Shown here piece by piece: positions 62,047 to 64,000 of a stretch of DNA of 64,000 nt. The first letter of the stretch is position 1. Each line of letters starts with the position of its first letter. Made by a program: the position numbers and the translations under genes. Source of the DNA: Trichoplax sp. H2 (Eukaryota; Placozoa; Uniplacotomia; Trichoplacea); the NCBI GenBank assembly GCA_003344405.1, contig NOWV01000054.1, positions 124,001 through 188,000 on the forward strand. The letters are read 5' to 3'. The notes below the pieces were generated by a model, which had not been told where the DNA came from, ran no database searches, and saw only the letters and a program-made list of their open reading frames with translations.

Positions 62047-63554
62047 ATGCATTTAGATTCAGGTTCAGATTCAGGTACAGATTCAGGAAGTGATTCAAGC
62101 TCAGATTCAAGTACAAACTTCACTGCAGATTCAAGCCATGATTCAAGCTCTGATTCTGATTCTGATTCTCAACGACCGCCGCCTCTTTCAAATACAAAGA
62201 TCAAATCCATGCTAGAAATAATGGTTGGAGTTCAGCCTCAAGTTATCATCGATATTAAAGAGTTACAAAGCTTTGTTGACAGAAATTATTTAATTAAGAT
62301 AAATTATAGTGGTATGTTAGAGTCTGCCTTTGCAGCTGATAATACTTCAGCAGACGAAGAATCAAGTACGATAGTGCAGGATAATGCCAGTCAACGTTAT
62401 GTCTTGAAAATTTTAAATAGTAGTGATAGCCGAAATATCAATACAGCACTCGCTAGATTACACGCCATGAAATATTTGTATTCTCTTGGTATTAAGTGTT
62501 GCAATCCAATGACATTATTAGACGGTGAGCTGACGCTCAAATTACACCTACCAGTGCAGGAAGTGGATGATGCTGATGATAGAGAAACTACTAGAGAGTA
62601 TATTGCTTACTTAATGAATTATGTAGAAGGTGAAATACTGTCCAAAGTTGAGCCAAACCTTGATATATTTTGCAAAGTTGGAAAATATGCGGCTGTCCTA
62701 GATGGGCATTTGCAGGTGAACTATTACTAGTTGATTTGAATAGCTTGAAATAATTAAGTTACCAAGAAGCAAATTTGAAATTGTAAATAAAACTCGTACG
62801 GTACTGTATATGTATTAGATATTTTTCCTGTAGAACGGTACTTGTTCACAGAAACTGCTGATGCACTCATTTTGTGCAGCTTTTCTGTGACTTAATTGAC
62901 GTTGGATTGCAGCTAATTGAAAATGATTTGATTTTGCAGTCTTTTTCAGACGATCATTTAAAGAATTACCACGGTATGTGGTCGCTTAAGAGTTTCCTAA
63001 AGCTAGATAAATATCTGCGTTATTGTCCAAGGAGTAAAAGAAGATTTTTGAAGTGCATTTACCATTATTGTTACAAATTTTTCAAAACAGAGGTTCCAAA
63101 TCTACGAACAGCAGTCATTCACAATGATCTAAACGATGATAATCTTTTGATAAAATTAAATACGCATACAAATTCATATGATATTGCTGGAGTCATCGAT
63201 TTCGGCGATGTTGACCACACGACATTAATTTTTGAATTAGCAATTTTAATCATTCACATGATGGTTACATGTAATGATAATCCTATCGAATTGGCTGGAC
63301 ATATTATCTCAAGTTATCATTCAGTGTTACCGTTGACTAAAGTAGAATATAATGGATTATACATGGTGGCGCTGGCTAGATTAGTTCAAGTAATTGTGCT
63401 ATCAGAGTACGAGCATAAACATAGCCCCGATAACGACTATGTCATGTATCAATATGATGCGTTTTGGTCACTACTAAGGTTACTATGGTCTACTTCAGAA
63501 GAATCTGTATACCAGACTTGGAACAAAATCATCAATTGCAATTTTGATGTCTAG
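62047..63554 (+). CDS. Hydroxylysine-kinase-like phosphotransferase, copy 4, Ser-Asp-rich N-terminus
   Basis: Two exons, 62047-62715 and 62940-63554, join at phase 0 after GHLQ, giving 427 residues. The first 41 residues are almost entirely Ser and Asp in SD/SSD repeats (MHLDSGSDSGTDSGSDSSSD and on), absent from the other copies. The kinase core follows: IKELQSFVDRNYLIKINY, YVLKIL, YIAYLMNYVEGEI, the catalytic loop HNDLNDDN (His284, Asp286, Asn291) and VIDFGD, the closest match to human HYKK. The C-terminal part has AGHIISSYHSVLPLTKVEY. The frame is also open upstream of the chosen acceptor (TTTTGCAG at 62939), but the homology starts after it. It lies 18 kb from the other copies, beyond the peptide genes. 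Confidence 0.88.
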
Positions 63555-64000
63555 GTGTGATATATTCGCCTATTGTTTATTTAGGATCTATAATTCTGGA
63601 TTTATTAGTTTGTGAGATAGGCTTACGAATGTCATAGATAATTCGACAGTCAATTTTTTACATATGGTACCTTGACAAATGTTGATTATACATAGTAATA
63701 ACACGCGTACATTCATCTGTCTATAATGGCTGAAAGTTTTATCCTCGATATTAGAATATAATCTTGATACTTTTTAATAAGGCATGATAAATGTTAAAGA
63801 ATTTATGATTTTAGGCAGATTAACTTTTGGTAAGAACTATTTTAAAGTAGATGATTCTATTATTTGAAGATTTAATGGCATAGATCTTAATACTACTAAC
63901 TCATTTTGAGAAAACACTACTAGACAATAAGCCTAGCCTATTCTGTTGATAGCAGATTCTCGGTATAGCTTATAAATCGTGCAAGATACTCATTGAACGG
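63555..64000. other. Downstream of copy 4, nothing seen
   Basis: AT-rich DNA with no supported feature to the end of the window. Confidence 0.4.

Noticed and set aside
1-64000. CRISPR array, bacterial operon or viral genome
   Set aside because: No regularly spaced direct repeats of that type, and the genes are intron-rich animal genes throughout.

Overview
The window is animal nuclear DNA. It is AT-rich, and its genes are broken by many short GT-AG introns, usually 60 to 700 bases. The gene set is metazoan: an arfaptin, a TIMM8 mitochondrial chaperone, a phosphorylase kinase regulatory subunit (PHKA), the BBSome subunit BBS7, and several hydroxylysine-kinase-like proteins. TTAGGG runs and the low GC content would fit an early-branching animal. 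A placozoan is my best guess, but this is inference: no species-diagnostic marker was seen.

Layout. 1-1052: the 3' end of an arfaptin gene (+). 1081-2430: a degraded coding region with a possible death-domain end. 4074-4346: TIMM8 (-). 4620-5860: a GTAC-palindrome-rich repeat element. 6408-14613: PHKA (+), rebuilt as 35 exons giving 1185 residues with one continuous phase. 15376-24426: BBS7 (-), rebuilt as 23 exons with one microexon unresolved. PHKA and BBS7 converge. 24427-31067: intergenic DNA with a telomere-like run, a three-copy tandem repeat and coding fossils.

31068-44079: three intact two-exon hydroxylysine-kinase-like genes plus one pseudogene, all on the + strand. A fourth intact copy lies at 62047-63554. 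All four intact copies share one phase-0 intron after a conserved Leu-Gln and keep the HxDxxxxN and IDxG kinase motifs. Their N-termini differ: two are basic and presequence-like, one is short, and one is a Ser-Asp repeat.

49877-58155: the most unusual part. Two paralogous genes about 7 kb apart encode secreted proteins built from alternating modules. These are a signal peptide, a strongly acidic segment and an arginine-rich segment ending in Gly-Lys-Lys. The first gene has one acid/Arg unit and the second has two. Each Arg module sits on its own exon behind a phase-0 intron. Both genes share a 5'UTR intron and a TATA-type promoter. They look like precursors of very cationic secreted peptides (host-defence or peptide-hormone type) kept neutral by acidic spacers. 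I do not recognise the family.

The rest is repeat-rich intergenic DNA with local tandem duplications. Several of these copy exon-intron boundaries into neighbouring introns. The GTAC element recurs at 60.7-61.9 kb, partly inverted.
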